This document shows, piece by piece, positions 16,388 to 25,460 of a DNA stretch of 64,000 bases (positions within the stretch are counted from its first letter, which is position 1; each line of letters begins with the position of its first letter). The stretch comes from Brevundimonas sp. MF30-B. Lineage in GTDB: Bacteria; Pseudomonadota; Alphaproteobacteria; Caulobacterales; Caulobacteraceae. The notes beneath the pieces are model-generated. The model was not told the origin of the DNA. It did not search any database and saw nothing but the letters and a program-made list of their open reading frames with translations. Where the stretch lies: positions 902,001 through 966,000 of the forward strand of contig NZ_CP038440.1 of NCBI RefSeq assembly GCF_004683885.1, given 5' to 3'. The position numbers were made by a program, and so were the translations under genes.

Positions 16388-18349
16388 ATGATCCGTCCCC
16401 CCGCCCGGCCGCTGACCCTGGCCGCCTCCGCCCTGGCCCTGACGCTGGCGGCCGCCCTGTCGGCCTGTGCGCCCACGACCGGAGCCTCGCCCATGATCCC
16501 GCCCGTCGCCGCCCAGCCGATCGAATATGTGCGCGACGTCCACTCCCACGCCCGGCCCGAGATCGCGCGCGTGGTCCATGTCGATCTGGATCTGGATGCG
16601 GACTTCCAGGCCAAGACCCTGAGCGGCCGCGCCACCCTGGACGTGACCGCCGAGCCGGGCGCCAATGAGATCGTCCTGGACGTCCGCAACCTGGACATCG
16701 GCGAGGTGGTCGACGCCGAGGGCCGGCCGCTGCGCTATGTGGTCGGCAACGACGATCCCATCCTGGGCCGGCCGATGACGGTCTATTTCCCGGCCTTTGC
16801 GCCCAATGAGCGGCGGCGCATCACCATTCGCTACGCCACGCGGCCCGACGCCGCGGCCCTGCAATGGCTGACCCCGGCCCAGACCGCCGGCGGCCAGAAG
16901 CCCTATCTGTTCAGCCAGGGCCAGGCGATCCTGACCCGCACCTGGGTGCCGACCCAGGACAGCCCCGGCATCCGCCAGACCTATTCCGCCCGCATCACGG
17001 CGCCCGACGATCTGAAGGTGGTGATGAGCGCCGACCAGCTGACGCCCCAGGGCGAGGCGGCCGGCCCCGGCAAGCGGGCCTGGCGCTTCCGCATGGACAA
17101 TCCGATCCCGCCCTATTTGATGGCGATTGGGATTGGCGACCTGGCATTCGCGCCCATCGACCATCGCACCGGCGTCTTCACCGAGCCGGGCGAGTTGGCC
17201 GCCTCGGCGCGCGAGCTTCAGCCTACGGCCCGCATGGTCGACGCCGCCGAGGCCCTGTACGGCCCGTATCAGTGGGGCCGCTACGACCTGCTGGTCCTGC
17301 CGCCCAGCTTCCCGTTCGGCGGCATGGAAAATCCCAAGCTGACCTTCGCCACGCCGACCATCATGGCCGGCGATCAATCGCTGGTGTCGCTGGTGGCGCA
17401 CGAGCTGGCCCACTCCTGGTCGGGCAATCTGGTAACCAACGCCGTCTGGGCCGACTTCTGGCTGAACGAGGGCTTCACCACCTATTTCGAGAACCGGATC
17501 ATGGAGGCCGTCTACGGCCGTGACCGCGCCTTGCAGGAACAGGTTCTGAGCTGGGGCGAGATGCAAGACGCGCTGGCCTCCATGCCCGCCGCCGACACCC
17601 GCCTGCACCTGAACCTGGACGGCCGCGATCCCGACGACGGCATGAACGCCATCGCCTATGACAAGGGCGCCGCCTTCCTGCGCACCATCGAGGGCGTGGT
17701 CGGGCGCGAGCGGTTCGACGCCTGGCTGCGCGGCTATTTCGAGCGCAATGCCTATCGGCCCATGACCTCGGCCCTGTTCCTGACCGACATCCGCGACAAT
17801 CTGGTGCGCGGCGATCAGGCGATGGAGACGGCGCTGAAGCTGGACGAATGGGTCTATCAGCCCGGCCTGCCGTCCAATGCGGTCGCGCCCGTGTCGGACG
17901 CCTTTGCGCCCGTCGATGCGGCGGCCCTCGCCTTCTTCCGCGACCGCGGCCCGGCCTCGGCCATCCCGTGGTCCGGCTGGAACACCCAGCAGCGCCAGCG
18001 CTTCCTGAACTGGCGGCCCGAGGGCCTGCGCGCGGGCGCCGACTGGCTGCGTCCGGCCCAGCTGACCGACCTGGAAAGCACCCTGAACCTGGCCAATGAA
18101 GGCAACGCCGAGCTGACCTTCGGCTGGCTGCAGATCGCCCTGGCGCATCGCTATCAGCCCGCCGTGGCGACCGCCGAACGCTTCCTGACGGAGCAGGGGC
18201 GGCGCAAGTTCGTCCTGCCGTTGTTCACCACCCTGTGGGCCGAGGGCGACTGGGGCCGGCCCATCGCGCGCCGCATCTACGCCGAGGCGCGGCCGCTGTA
18301 TCACCCCGTCACCACGGGCTCGGTCGATCAGGTCGTCGGCCGCCCCTGA
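16388..18349 (+). CDS. M1-family metallopeptidase lipoprotein (leukotriene A4 hydrolase/aminopeptidase N-like)
   Basis: 653 aa from [10 protein letters not shown] with AGAGGA upstream. The frame is open upstream but only overlaps the transporter gene. Signal peptide II with lipobox LSAC, lipidated C27. The N-terminal beta domain is about 50-230. The catalytic domain carries the exopeptidase motif GGMEN (G311-N315) and zinc site H338-E339-x-x-H342 (VAHELAHSW) with E361 ([13 protein letters not shown]). A C-terminal helical domain of the LTA4H type is about 490-653. It is probably a membrane-tethered periplasmic aminopeptidase. Confidence 0.95.
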   Translation: MIRPPARPLTLAASALALTLAAALSACAPTTGASPMIPPVAAQPIEYVRDVHSHARPEIARVVHVDLDLDADFQAKTLSGRATLDVTAEPGANEIVLDVRNLDIGEVVDAEGRPLRYVVGNDDPILGRPMTVYFPAFAPNERRRITIRYATRPDAAALQWLTPAQTAGGQKPYLFSQGQAILTRTWVPTQDSPGIRQTYSARITAPDDLKVVMSADQLTPQGEAAGPGKRAWRFRMDNPIPPYLMAIGIGDLAFAPIDHRTGVFTEPGELAASARELQPTARMVDAAEALYGPYQWGRYDLLVLPPSFPFGGMENPKLTFATPTIMAGDQSLVSLVAHELAHSWSGNLVTNAVWADFWLNEGFTTYFENRIMEAVYGRDRALQEQVLSWGEMQDALASMPAADTRLHLNLDGRDPDDGMNAIAYDKGAAFLRTIEGVVGRERFDAWLRGYFERNAYRPMTSALFLTDIRDNLVRGDQAMETALKLDEWVYQPGLPSNAVAPVSDAFAPVDAAALAFFRDRGPASAIPWSGWNTQQRQRFLNWRPEGLRAGADWLRPAQLTDLESTLNLANEGNAELTFGWLQIALAHRYQPAVATAERFLTEQGRRKFVLPLFTTLWAEGDWGRPIARRIYAEARPLYHPVTTGSVDQVVGRP

Positions 18350-18358
18350 GCCGCTTGC

Positions 18359-18383
18359 GCGGGCGGTTGACTTGACCGCCCGC
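18359..18383. other. Hairpin between the M1 peptidase and argD
   Basis: GCGGGCGGT (18359-18367) and ACCGCCCGC (18375-18383) form a perfect 9-bp stem with a 7-base loop, ten bases after the peptidase stop. No T-run follows, so it may be an mRNA 3' stabiliser or weak terminator. Confidence 0.5.
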
Positions 18384-18465
18384 CGGCTCGACAAGAGCGC
18401 AGTCCCTTATCCGGCTCCGTCGCCTCGCGCGGCGGGGCCGTCTCGCTTTCAGGAGGTGCGATCCC

Positions 18466-19659
18466 GTGTCCAGTGAACATCTGATGGGTGTCTACAACCG
18501 CGCGCCGCTGGCGGTCGAGCGCGGGCGCGGCGCCCGACTGTGGTCCACGGACGGGGTCGAATATCTGGACTGCGTCGCCGGCATCTCCACCAACGGCCTG
18601 GGCCATGCCCATCCGGCCCTGGTCGAGGCGGTCAAGGATCAGGCCGACAAGCTGTGGCACGTGTCCAACATCTTCCGCATTCCCGGTCAGGAAGCCCTGG
18701 CCGACGCCCTGTGCGCCTCTAGCTTCGCGGACGTGGTGTTCTTCACCAACTCGGGCACCGAAGCCGTCGAGTGCGCGCTGAAGACGGCGCGTAAATATCA
18801 CTCCGCCAAGGGCAGCCCCGAGCGCATCGACATCTACGGCTTCGACGGCTCGTTCCACGGCCGGACCTACGGCGCGATCAACGCGGCGGCCAATCCGAAC
18901 TACACCAACGGTTTCGGCCCGCCGATGGAAGGCTTCCACCAGCTGAAGTGGGGCGATCACGACGCGCTGAAAGCGGCCATCGCCGCGCCGACGACCGCCG
19001 CCATCATCATCGAGCCGGTTCAGGGCGAAGGCGGCTGCCGGGTTCTGCCGGACCAGTGCCTGCGCGGTCTGCGCGGGCTGTGCGACCAGTACGGCGTGCT
19101 GATCATCTTCGACGAGGTCCAGTGCGGCATGGGCCGCACCGGCAAGCTGTGGGCCCACGAATGGGCCGGCATGGCGCCCGACATCATGGCGGTGGCCAAG
19201 GCGCTGGGCGGCGGCTTCCCCATCGGGGCCTGCCTCTCCACGAGCGAGGCGGCCTCGGGCATGACCGTCGGGGCGCACGGTTCGACCTTCGGCGGCAATC
19301 CGCTGGCCATGGCGGTCGGCCAGGCGGCGCTGGGCGCGATCAACACCCCGGAGATCCTGGGCAACGTCCAGGAAATCTCGGGCTATCTGAAGCAGCAGCT
19401 GCACGGCGTCATGGAACGCTATCCCGACGTGATCGGGGATGTGCGCGGCAAGGGCCTGCTGATCGGCATCAAGCTGAAGCCGAACAACCGCGACTTCATG
19501 GGCTGGGCGCGCGACGAACAGCAACTGCTGGTCGCGGGCGGCGGCGACAATGTCGTGCGCATCCTGCCGCCGCTGAACCTGACGCTCGAGGAAGCCCGCG
19601 AAGCGGTCGAGAAGCTCGAACGCACCTGCGCCTTCGCGCGCACCCAGATGACTGCCTAG
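18466..19659 (+). CDS. argD: Acetylornithine/succinyldiaminopimelate aminotransferase
   Basis: 397 aa from a GTG with AGGAGG upstream. It is a class-III PLP aminotransferase. The PLP lysine is K245 in [13 protein letters not shown], and phosphate-binding NSGTEAVE and the [10 protein letters not shown] segment are present. It converts N-acetylglutamate semialdehyde to N-acetylornithine in arginine synthesis and can serve lysine (DAP) synthesis. argF follows after 11 bp, so they form an operon. Confidence 0.96.
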   Translation: MSSEHLMGVYNRAPLAVERGRGARLWSTDGVEYLDCVAGISTNGLGHAHPALVEAVKDQADKLWHVSNIFRIPGQEALADALCASSFADVVFFTNSGTEAVECALKTARKYHSAKGSPERIDIYGFDGSFHGRTYGAINAAANPNYTNGFGPPMEGFHQLKWGDHDALKAAIAAPTTAAIIIEPVQGEGGCRVLPDQCLRGLRGLCDQYGVLIIFDEVQCGMGRTGKLWAHEWAGMAPDIMAVAKALGGGFPIGACLSTSEAASGMTVGAHGSTFGGNPLAMAVGQAALGAINTPEILGNVQEISGYLKQQLHGVMERYPDVIGDVRGKGLLIGIKLKPNNRDFMGWARDEQQLLVAGGGDNVVRILPPLNLTLEEAREAVEKLERTCAFARTQMTA

Positions 19660-19670
19660 GAGCTTCGGCG

Positions 19671-20594
19671 ATGGTGCGCCACTTCCTCGACATCCACCGG
19701 CTGAGCGCCGAAGACCTGCGCGCCATTCTGGACGACGCCCACGCCCGCAAGCAGGCGCGTCAGGGCTGGCCCAAGGGACGCGTCGACGCCGACGCGCCTG
19801 CGCGCGATCGCGTCCTGGCCATGGTGTTCGAGAAGAACTCGACCCGCACCCGCTTCAGCTTCGACGCGGCTATCCGCCAGCTGGGCGGCTCGGCCATCAT
19901 CGCCAACGCCGCCGACATGCAGCTGGGGCGCGGCGAGCCGGTGGAGGACACCGCCAAGGTTCTGTCGCGCATGGTCGATGCGGTCATGATCCGGGCCAAC
20001 GACCACGAGGATGTCGAGCGTTTCGCCCGCGTCTCGACCGTGCCGGTCATCAACGCCCTGACCGACCGGTCCCACCCGTGCCAGATCCTGGCCGATCTGC
20101 TGACCATCGAGGAGCATCGCGGGCCGGTCAAAGGCAAGACCATCGCCTGGGTCGGCGACGGCAACAACGTCTGCCACAGCTTCATGCACGCGGCGCCGAA
20201 GCTCGGCTTCACCCTGAACGTGGCCTGCCCGGCGGAATACCACCCCGACCTGCGCGACCTGGCCAAGGGCGGCGACCACGTCCACCTGACCAGCGACCCG
20301 CGAGAGGCCGTGCGCGGCGCTGATGTGGTGGTCACCGACACCTGGGTCTCCATGGGCGACCAGGACTACGAAGACCGTTTGGCCGCCTTCGAGGCCTATG
20401 GCGTGGACGACGCCCTGATGGACGAGGCGGCCGAGGACGCCGTCTTCCTGCACTGCCTGCCCGCGCATCGCGGCGAGGAGGTCTCCGACGCCGTCATCGA
20501 CGGCCCGCGCTCGCTGGTGTGGGACGAGGCCGAAAACCGCATCCACGCCCAGAAGGCGGTTCTGGCCTGGTGTTTTGGCCAAGGCGGCGACTGA
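19671..20594 (+). CDS. argF: Ornithine carbamoyltransferase
   Basis: 307 aa from [11 protein letters not shown] much longer open frame upstream only shadows argD. The carbamoyl-phosphate site is S57-T-R-T-R61 ([10 protein letters not shown]), with HPCQ (H135-Q138) and ornithine-site DTWVSMG and [10 protein letters not shown] (C262). It makes citrulline from ornithine and carbamoyl phosphate in the cytoplasm. It is the second gene of argD-argF. The chaperone gene hslO, which I recall following argF in related genomes, is not here; rplU comes next on its own promoter. Confidence 0.97.
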   Translation: MVRHFLDIHRLSAEDLRAILDDAHARKQARQGWPKGRVDADAPARDRVLAMVFEKNSTRTRFSFDAAIRQLGGSAIIANAADMQLGRGEPVEDTAKVLSRMVDAVMIRANDHEDVERFARVSTVPVINALTDRSHPCQILADLLTIEEHRGPVKGKTIAWVGDGNNVCHSFMHAAPKLGFTLNVACPAEYHPDLRDLAKGGDHVHLTSDPREAVRGADVVVTDTWVSMGDQDYEDRLAAFEAYGVDDALMDEAAEDAVFLHCLPAHRGEEVSDAVIDGPRSLVWDEAENRIHAQKAVLAWCFGQGGD

Positions 20595-20636
20595 CGGCGG
20601 CCCGACGCCAAGGCGGTGTTTTCAGCGCTCTCTGCG

Positions 20637-20664
20637 TTGACTCAGACGCCCTGATCCGTATATG
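20637..20664 (+). promoter_or_regulatory. Promoter of rplU-rpmA
   Basis: TTGACT (20637-20642), 16-bp spacer, TATATG (20659-20664): a good sigma70-type promoter in the argF-rplU gap. The predicted transcript start is near 20671, giving a leader of about 62 nt. Confidence 0.6.
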
Positions 20665-20675
20665 TCGCCGCTCTT

Positions 20676-20711
20676 CGCCCGCGGGGGTCCTCCTGCGGGC
20701 GCACTCTTTTT
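20676..20711 (+). terminator. Terminator-like hairpin in the rplU leader (possible attenuator)
   Basis: CGCCCGC (20676-20682) pairs with GCGGGCG (20695-20701), with inner G-C pairs extending the stem to about 10 bp. CACTCTTTTT follows. It lies downstream of the predicted rplU start and about 20 bp before the ATG, so it could control L21 expression as well as stop argF read-through. Confidence 0.55.
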
Positions 20712-20732
20712 GCGTTCAAGCCGAGGCCAACC

Positions 20733-21290
20733 ATGTACGCGGTGATCAAAACCGGCGGCAAGCAGTACCGGGTCCAACCGGGCGACACCATCGTGGTCGA
20801 GAAGATCGACGGCGAGGCGGGCGCCGCCGTGACCCTGGGCGAAGTCCTGATGCTGGGCGGCGACAAGGGCGTGACCCTGGGCGGCCCGCTGATCGACGGC
20901 GCGTCGGTCGCGGCTACGCTGGTCGAAACCCGCAAGGGCGAGAAGATCAAGATCTTCAAGAAAATCCGTCGTCAGGGCTATCGCCGCACCGGCGGTCACC
21001 GCCAGATGGAATCGGTCCTGCGCATCACCGGCATCGAAGGCGCCGGCGAAACCGCCAAGTGGGACGGCGAAGTCTCGCTGATGACCAAGGCGGAAATGAA
21101 CGCCCGCGCTCGCGGCCTGGCCCCGCGCACGGTCGAAACCGAAGAGGCCAAGCCGGCCCCCAAGGCCAAGAAGGCCGCCGCCCCCAAGGCTGACGCCGCT
21201 GAAGCCGCTCCGGCCGAAAAGGTGCCCGCCAAGAAGGCCGCGCCCAAGGCCAAGAAGACCGAAACCACCGCTTCGACCGACGAAGCCTAA
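20733..21290 (+). CDS. rplU: 50S ribosomal protein L21 with long Lys/Ala-rich tail
   Basis: 185 aa. The first ~105 residues are canonical L21 (MYAVIKTGGKQYRVQPGD, RKGEKIKIFKKIRRQGYRRTGGHRQ), a 23S rRNA-binding protein of the large subunit. Residues ~125-185 are a low-complexity Lys/Ala/Pro/Glu extension (KAKKAAAPKADAAEAAPAEK) absent from the ~103-aa E. coli protein and known in several alphaproteobacteria. It is followed by rpmA after 64 bp, the normal L21-L27 pair. In many alphaproteobacteria obgE follows; here it does not. Confidence 0.97.
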   Translation: MYAVIKTGGKQYRVQPGDTIVVEKIDGEAGAAVTLGEVLMLGGDKGVTLGGPLIDGASVAATLVETRKGEKIKIFKKIRRQGYRRTGGHRQMESVLRITGIEGAGETAKWDGEVSLMTKAEMNARARGLAPRTVETEEAKPAPKAKKAAAPKADAAEAAPAEKVPAKKAAPKAKKTETTASTDEA

Positions 21291-21354
21291 GTATCAGACC
21301 GCGCTCAAGCAGCGCGAAGCGCGTTAGCGCAACAGGAAGTAACGGAGCAGACCC

Positions 21355-21639
21355 ATGGCTCACAAGAAATCCGGCGGTTCGTCGCGCAACGGTCGCGACT
21401 CTGAATCCAAGCGCCTTGGCGTGAAGAAGTATGGCGGCGAGCGCGTGCTGGCCGGCAACATCATCGTGCGTCAGCGCGGCACCAAGTTCCACCCGGGCGC
21501 CAACGTCGGCCTGGGCCGCGACCACACCCTCTTCGCGACCGTCGACGGCTCGGTGCAGTTCAGCACCAAACGCGGCGGCCGTTGTTACGTATCGATCCTT
21601 GCGGCCAACGACGACGCTCAGGCGATGGCCGCCGAGTAA
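21355..21639 (+). CDS. rpmA: 50S ribosomal protein L27
   Basis: 94 aa, complete ([61 protein letters not shown]). L27's N-terminus reaches the peptidyl-transferase centre. The N-terminus starts directly with the mature form, without the cleaved extension of Firmicutes. Second gene of rplU-rpmA, with a terminator downstream. Confidence 0.98.
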   Translation: MAHKKSGGSSRNGRDSESKRLGVKKYGGERVLAGNIIVRQRGTKFHPGANVGLGRDHTLFATVDGSVQFSTKRGGRCYVSILAANDDAQAMAAE

Positions 21640-21710
21640 CGCGAAGCTGGGTTTTCTCGGATCGCGTTGCTCCTCCAAGCAGCCGATCCGGACCAGGGAA
21701 AATATTCCGC

Positions 21711-21745
21711 GGGGAGTCTGGATCACCAGGCTCCCCGTTTGCGTT
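21711..21745 (+). terminator. Rho-independent terminator after rpmA
   Basis: GGGGAGTCTGG (21711-21721) and CCAGGCTCCCC (21726-21736) form an 11-bp stem with one G-U pair and a 4-base ATCA loop, followed by GTTTGCGTT. It ends the rplU-rpmA unit. Confidence 0.7.
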
Positions 21746-21807
21746 CCCCGCCTCGAAGTCCGCCCGAGCCCTCCAAGGAGGCGGACACCCCAAGGGGCGA
21801 GCGAACC

Positions 21808-22341
21808 ATGTGCGTGATCGAAACCTCTCCCGTCGTCGAGACGCGGCGTCTGACCCTGCGTGCGCCCGGCGCCCAGGACATCAGCCGCATCGCCGCCCTA
21901 GCCAATGATCCGGGCGTGGCCCGCATGACGATGCGCATGCCTCACCCCTTTGCGGTCGAGGACGCAGAAGCCTTTGTGCTGCAGGTTGCAGCCCAGGACC
22001 CGGCGCGCGCCATAGCCTTCCTGATAGAACACGAGGATCTGGGCCCGGTCGGCGTGATCGGCCTGCACGAGAGCGAGGACCTCGCGCCGGAGGCCGGCTA
22101 CTGGATCGGGCGTGAATACTGGGGCAGGGGCTTCGCCACCGAAGCCTTGGAGGGCGCCCTGGTTTGGGCCAGCCGCCGCTGGAAGCGCCGCGCCATGATG
22201 GCGGGCCATTTCGTCGACAATCCCGCCTCGGGCCGGGTGCTGGAGAAGGCGGGCTTTCTGTACACGGGCGAGACGCGGCCGGCCTTCAGCCTGGCGCGCG
22301 GCGAACCGGCCCAGGTGCGCCGGATGGTGTGGCTGGCCTAA
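21808..22341 (+). CDS. GNAT acetyltransferase, RimJ/RimL type
   Basis: 177 aa from MCVIETSPVVETRRLTLRAP. It is an Acetyltransf_3-like domain with the N-terminal TRRLTLR strand common to RimJ/L and SpeG relatives. The acetyl-CoA loop is GYWIGREYWGRGFATEAL, with NPASGRVLEKAGF near the C-terminus. The substrate is unknown (ribosomal N-termini, amino sugars or antibiotics are all possible in this family). Monocistronic by position, after the rpmA terminator. Confidence 0.9.
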   Translation: MCVIETSPVVETRRLTLRAPGAQDISRIAALANDPGVARMTMRMPHPFAVEDAEAFVLQVAAQDPARAIAFLIEHEDLGPVGVIGLHESEDLAPEAGYWIGREYWGRGFATEALEGALVWASRRWKRRAMMAGHFVDNPASGRVLEKAGFLYTGETRPAFSLARGEPAQVRRMVWLA

Positions 22342-22359
22342 AGGTCTGGACGGCGGTCG

Positions 22360-22560
22360 TCAGATGGCGGCCGCCACAGCCGGGTCCATCGCGGCTAAGG
22401 TCACGGCCGCGCCCAGCCCGGCCGCCAGCGTCGCCACCACCACGGTGATCATGACCGTTCGCGCCTTGCGGCGACGGAAGTTGCCGGACTTCATGCCCCG
22501 CAGATAGACGATGGGACGTCGGCCGAAGACTTCCGAGCCGACGATGTTGTGTTGCGACAT
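22360..22560 (-). CDS. Small single-helix membrane protein, unknown
   Basis: 66 aa, MSQHNIVGSEVFGRRPIVYL, preceded by GGGGAGC. A basic N-terminal half (SGNFRRRKARTV) leads into one hydrophobic helix (about residues 36-60), giving an N-in topology. I do not recognise a family. The well-placed ribosome-binding site, one clear helix and the positive-inside pattern make it plausible, but the length is short and the evidence limited. Confidence 0.5.
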   Translation of the reverse strand: MSQHNIVGSEVFGRRPIVYLRGMKSGNFRRRKARTVMITVVVATLAAGLGAAVTLAAMDPAVAAAI

Positions 22561-22643
22561 GGGACGCTCCCCGAAATGAGGAGGTCACCAACGGGCGGGG
22601 TGAGGCCAAAGGATGGCGAACGCGGTCATATTGACCGCGCGCT

Positions 22644-23150
22644 TTACATCTCGACCGAAGTCATCCGTCCGCCGCGCGTCGTCACGCGGCGCATCAGGGC
22701 GATCGGTTCACCGCCTTCGGCGCGCACCGGCGCAATGACGAACCAGGCGCCGTCGGGCAGGCCGGTGAACGAAAACCGGCCGTCCTGACACGGCGCCTCG
22801 CGCACATACTGCTGATAGTCCGCATTGGGATCCGGCACGGTGCGCGCCCTCACGACTGAGGCTGGAATGGCCGCCGAGGTCGTTGAGCCGTACAGCCGCT
22901 GAAAACGGGCGCGGGTGTAGGGGGTGTCCGGCGTCAGGGCGGCGGTGCGGATGCAGGCGTGACGCTGGCCGCCCGGCGCATAGGTGATGCGCCCCTCGAC
23001 CGAGGCCTGGCCACCGCGCGCGGACCAGGCGAAGTCCTGGACGTTGAAGGCTCCCGAGGGCGGACCGAACCCCCCGGCCGGCGGCAGGGGCGCGCAGGCG
23101 GCGACGGCGGCGGCCAAAAGGACAGCGGCGGCGAGAGGACGAACGGTCAT
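22644..23150 (-). CDS. Putative lipoprotein of unknown function
   Basis: 168 aa from MTVRPLAAAV. A longer upstream frame has no signal-peptide logic. Signal peptide II with lipobox AAC and lipidated C19 (VAACAPLPPAGG). The mature part contains VEGRITYAPGGQRHACIRTAALTPDTPYTRARFQRLYG, a repeat-free beta-rich segment, and FSFTGLPDGAWFVIAPV, reminiscent of carboxypeptidase-regulatory/transthyretin-like folds (FxGLPxGxY). That similarity is tentative. Divergent from ilvA. Confidence 0.8.
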   Translation of the reverse strand: MTVRPLAAAVLLAAAVAACAPLPPAGGFGPPSGAFNVQDFAWSARGGQASVEGRITYAPGGQRHACIRTAALTPDTPYTRARFQRLYGSTTSAAIPASVVRARTVPDPNADYQQYVREAPCQDGRFSFTGLPDGAWFVIAPVRAEGGEPIALMRRVTTRGGRMTSVEM

Positions 23151-23296
23151 GGCGGGGGCTCCGGTTCTGACAGGCCGGATGATCCTATCACGCCGCGCCC
23201 GGGTCGAGGTCAAGGTTGCGGGCTGCGCGGCCGGGCGCCACAACCGGGTCGGACCGGGCGCCAAGACCCGAACCCGCATCAGGAAACCGTCCGCGC

Positions 23297-24508
23297 ATGA
23301 TCGCCCCCCTCGTAACCTTCGACGACATCCGCGCCGCCCAGGCCCGGATCGCCGGACAGGTCGACCGCACGCCCGTGCGCCACTCGCGCCGACTGTCGGA
23401 GCTGACCAGCGCCGACGTCTGGCTGAAGTTCGACAATCTGCATTACACCGGCAGCTTCAAGGAGCGCGGCGCCCTGAACCGGCTGCTGCAGTTGACCGAA
23501 GACGAGCGGCGACGCGGTGTGGTGGCGGCCTCGGCGGGCAATCACGCCCAGGCCCTGGCCTATCACGGCGGCCGGCTGGGCGTGCCGGTGACCATCGTCA
23601 TGCCCGAGGGCACCCCCTTCGCCAAGATCAACGGCACGCGCCAGCACGGCGCCAAGGTGGTGATCCACGGCCTGGACTTCTCGGGATCAACGGAGGAGGC
23701 GCGCCGGCTTCAGGTCGAGAACGGCCACGTCTTCGTCTCGGCCTTCGACGACCCCGGCATCGTCGCCGGCCAGGGCGTCTGCGGCATCGAGTTCATGGAG
23801 GACGCGCCGGATCTCGACGCCCTGATCATCCCGATCGGCGGCGGCGGTCTGATCGCCGGCTGCGCCATCGCGGCCAAGGCGATGCAGCCCGAGATTGAGG
23901 TGCACGGCGTGGAAGCGGCCATGTACCCCTCCTTCACCGCAAAACGTCGCGGCGAGCCGCCGAAGTGCAGCGGCCAGACCATCGCCGAGGGCATCGCCAT
24001 CAAGGCCGTGGGCGACATCCCCTTCGCCCTGGCCGATCCGCTGATCGACGAGGTCTTCGTCTGCGAGGAGGCCGACTTCGAGCGGGGGGTCTCCTATCTG
24101 GCGACCATGGAGCGCACCGTGGTCGAGGGCGCCGGCGCCGGGGGCCTGGCGGTGCTGCTGGCCCATCCCGAGCGGTTCAAGGGCAAGCGCGTGGGGCTGG
24201 AGCTGACCGGCGGCAACATCGACGCGCGCATGCTGGCCGTGGTGCTTAACCGCGAGCTGGTGCGCGAGCGGCGGCTGACGGTCTATCGCATCCTGTCGGA
24301 CGACCGGCCCGGCATCCTGTCGGCCATGGCGGCCGTGATCGGCGGCGTCGGGGGCAACATCATCGACGTGGTCCACAACCGCCTGGCGCTGGACGTGCCG
24401 GCCAAGGGCGCGGAGTTCGACATCATGGTCGAAACGCGCGATAGCGCCCACGCCGACGAGATCGGGCAGGCGTTGAAGGACAAGGGTTATGCGCTTCGGA
24501 TGGGCTAA
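23297..24508 (+). CDS. ilvA: Threonine ammonia-lyase (threonine dehydratase) with C-terminal ACT domain
   Basis: 403 aa from MIAPLVTFDD. PLP-dependent fold type II: PLP lysine K55 in YTGSFKERGA, ASAGNHAQ loop and glycine-rich GGGGLIAG phosphate cup. The C-terminal ~70 residues (VYRILSDDRPGILSAMAAVIGGVGGNII) form one ACT regulatory domain. This short form has one ACT domain and resembles TdcB/YbbJ-type enzymes rather than the 514-aa E. coli IlvA. It deaminates threonine to 2-oxobutyrate for isoleucine synthesis or catabolism. The last 20 bp overlap the next gene. Confidence 0.93.
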   Translation: MIAPLVTFDDIRAAQARIAGQVDRTPVRHSRRLSELTSADVWLKFDNLHYTGSFKERGALNRLLQLTEDERRRGVVAASAGNHAQALAYHGGRLGVPVTIVMPEGTPFAKINGTRQHGAKVVIHGLDFSGSTEEARRLQVENGHVFVSAFDDPGIVAGQGVCGIEFMEDAPDLDALIIPIGGGGLIAGCAIAAKAMQPEIEVHGVEAAMYPSFTAKRRGEPPKCSGQTIAEGIAIKAVGDIPFALADPLIDEVFVCEEADFERGVSYLATMERTVVEGAGAGGLAVLLAHPERFKGKRVGLELTGGNIDARMLAVVLNRELVRERRLTVYRILSDDRPGILSAMAAVIGGVGGNIIDVVHNRLALDVPAKGAEFDIMVETRDSAHADEIGQALKDKGYALRMG

Positions 24509-25028
24509 GGGGATGTGCCTCGCTGGTTTTCTAGTGCTGGCAGCCTGCGGTCGCGGCGACGCTCCGCAAGGCGATCTGACCGCCGAACTGGCCGATAACG
24601 CAGCCGAGGCCGAGGCCTTCCTGACCAGGAATGCGACCGAAGAGGGCGTCCAGACCCTGCCCAGCGGCCTGCAGTACAAGGTGCTTCAGTCCGGCCCGGC
24701 CGGCGGCGTCCAGCCCGACTCCAACGATCTGGTGAAGGTCGATTACGAAGGCGCGCTGATCGACGGCACGGTGTTCGACAGCTCCTTCGCCAAGGGCCGC
24801 CCCTTCGTCACGACGCCTGAGAACGTCGTGCCGGGCTGGACCGAGGCGCTGCAGCTGATGCGGCCGGGCGACGAGTGGATGGTCTATGTGCCGCCGGCCT
24901 TGGGCTATGGCGAAATGGGCGGGCCGCCGCGCATTCCGGGAAATGCGGCCCTGGTGTTCCGCATCCAGATGCTCGACGTGGCGCCGATTCCCGGCGGGAC
25001 GCGCGGCGTCGGACAGGCGGCTGGCTGA
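24489..25028 (+). CDS. FKBP-type peptidyl-prolyl isomerase lipoprotein
   Basis: 179 aa starting inside the end of ilvA (20-bp overlap, different frame), which indicates co-expression. Signal peptide II with lipobox LAAC (C20, VLAACGRGD). A short helical linker of the FkpA/Mip type (about 30-60) is followed by an FKBP domain about 62-168 with VKVDYEGALIDGTVFDSS, VVPGWTEALQLMRPGDEW and PPALGYGEMG. It catalyses proline isomerisation in folding envelope proteins, here membrane-anchored. Confidence 0.94.
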   Translation: MRFGWAKGMCLAGFLVLAACGRGDAPQGDLTAELADNAAEAEAFLTRNATEEGVQTLPSGLQYKVLQSGPAGGVQPDSNDLVKVDYEGALIDGTVFDSSFAKGRPFVTTPENVVPGWTEALQLMRPGDEWMVYVPPALGYGEMGGPPRIPGNAALVFRIQMLDVAPIPGGTRGVGQAAG

Positions 25029-25055
25029 GCCGGCGATCGGCTCGCCCGACGGCGG

Positions 25056-25322
25056 CTACAGGCCCGGGTCCCAGACCCCCGCGTCGCGCATTCGGCACTC
25101 GCGGGCTTCTTCCGCGCGGCCGCCCATCTTGTGCGCCATGGCCTTGATCTCGTCGGAGACCGTGGTCTTGCACAGGCCCGGCACGACGGCGTGGACGAAG
25201 GCGGCGCCCGCGAGGCGCAGCAGCTTGAAGCCGGTCCCGGCCGCCACGCCCATGTGCTCGACATAGGTTTCGCCTACCTCTCTGGGGTGGTCGGCGAACA
25301 GGCGGGACAGGGTTCGGCGCAT
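25056..25322 (-). CDS. DUF6356 family small protein
   Basis: 88 aa from MRRTLSRLFADHPREVGETYVEH. The start at 25370 adds a non-conserved leader. The core FADHPREVGETYVEHMGVAAGTGFK plus GAAFVHAVVPGLCKTTVSDEI matches what I know of DUF6356 proteins (LFxDHPxSVGExYxEH), common in alphaproteobacteria and of unknown role. A central hydrophobic helix (about 33-52) suggests membrane association. Convergent with the FKBP gene. Confidence 0.8.
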   Translation of the reverse strand: MRRTLSRLFADHPREVGETYVEHMGVAAGTGFKLLRLAGAAFVHAVVPGLCKTTVSDEIKAMAHKMGGRAEEARECRMRDAGVWDPGL

Positions 25323-25407
25323 GGCGAAGCTTAATCCGCGCGAGGCCTCGGCTCTACCCCGCCCGCGCATTTTGGCCTAAACCCGCCCTCGAAACAGGGG
25401 GCTGATC

Positions 25408-25423
25408 GTCACGCCTGCGTGAC
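25408..25423. promoter_or_regulatory. Palindromic operator-like site upstream of gcdH
   Basis: GTCACGC (25408-25414), CT, GCGTGAC (25417-25423): perfect 7-bp half-sites around 2 bp, 38 bp before the gcdH ATG and inside the probable promoter region. The size suits a dimeric TetR-, GntR- or LysR-type regulator. No such regulator gene is adjacent. Confidence 0.4.
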
Positions 25424-25460
25424 GCGCCCGCGCAGCCCCGCAGATCAAGGACTTGAGCCC

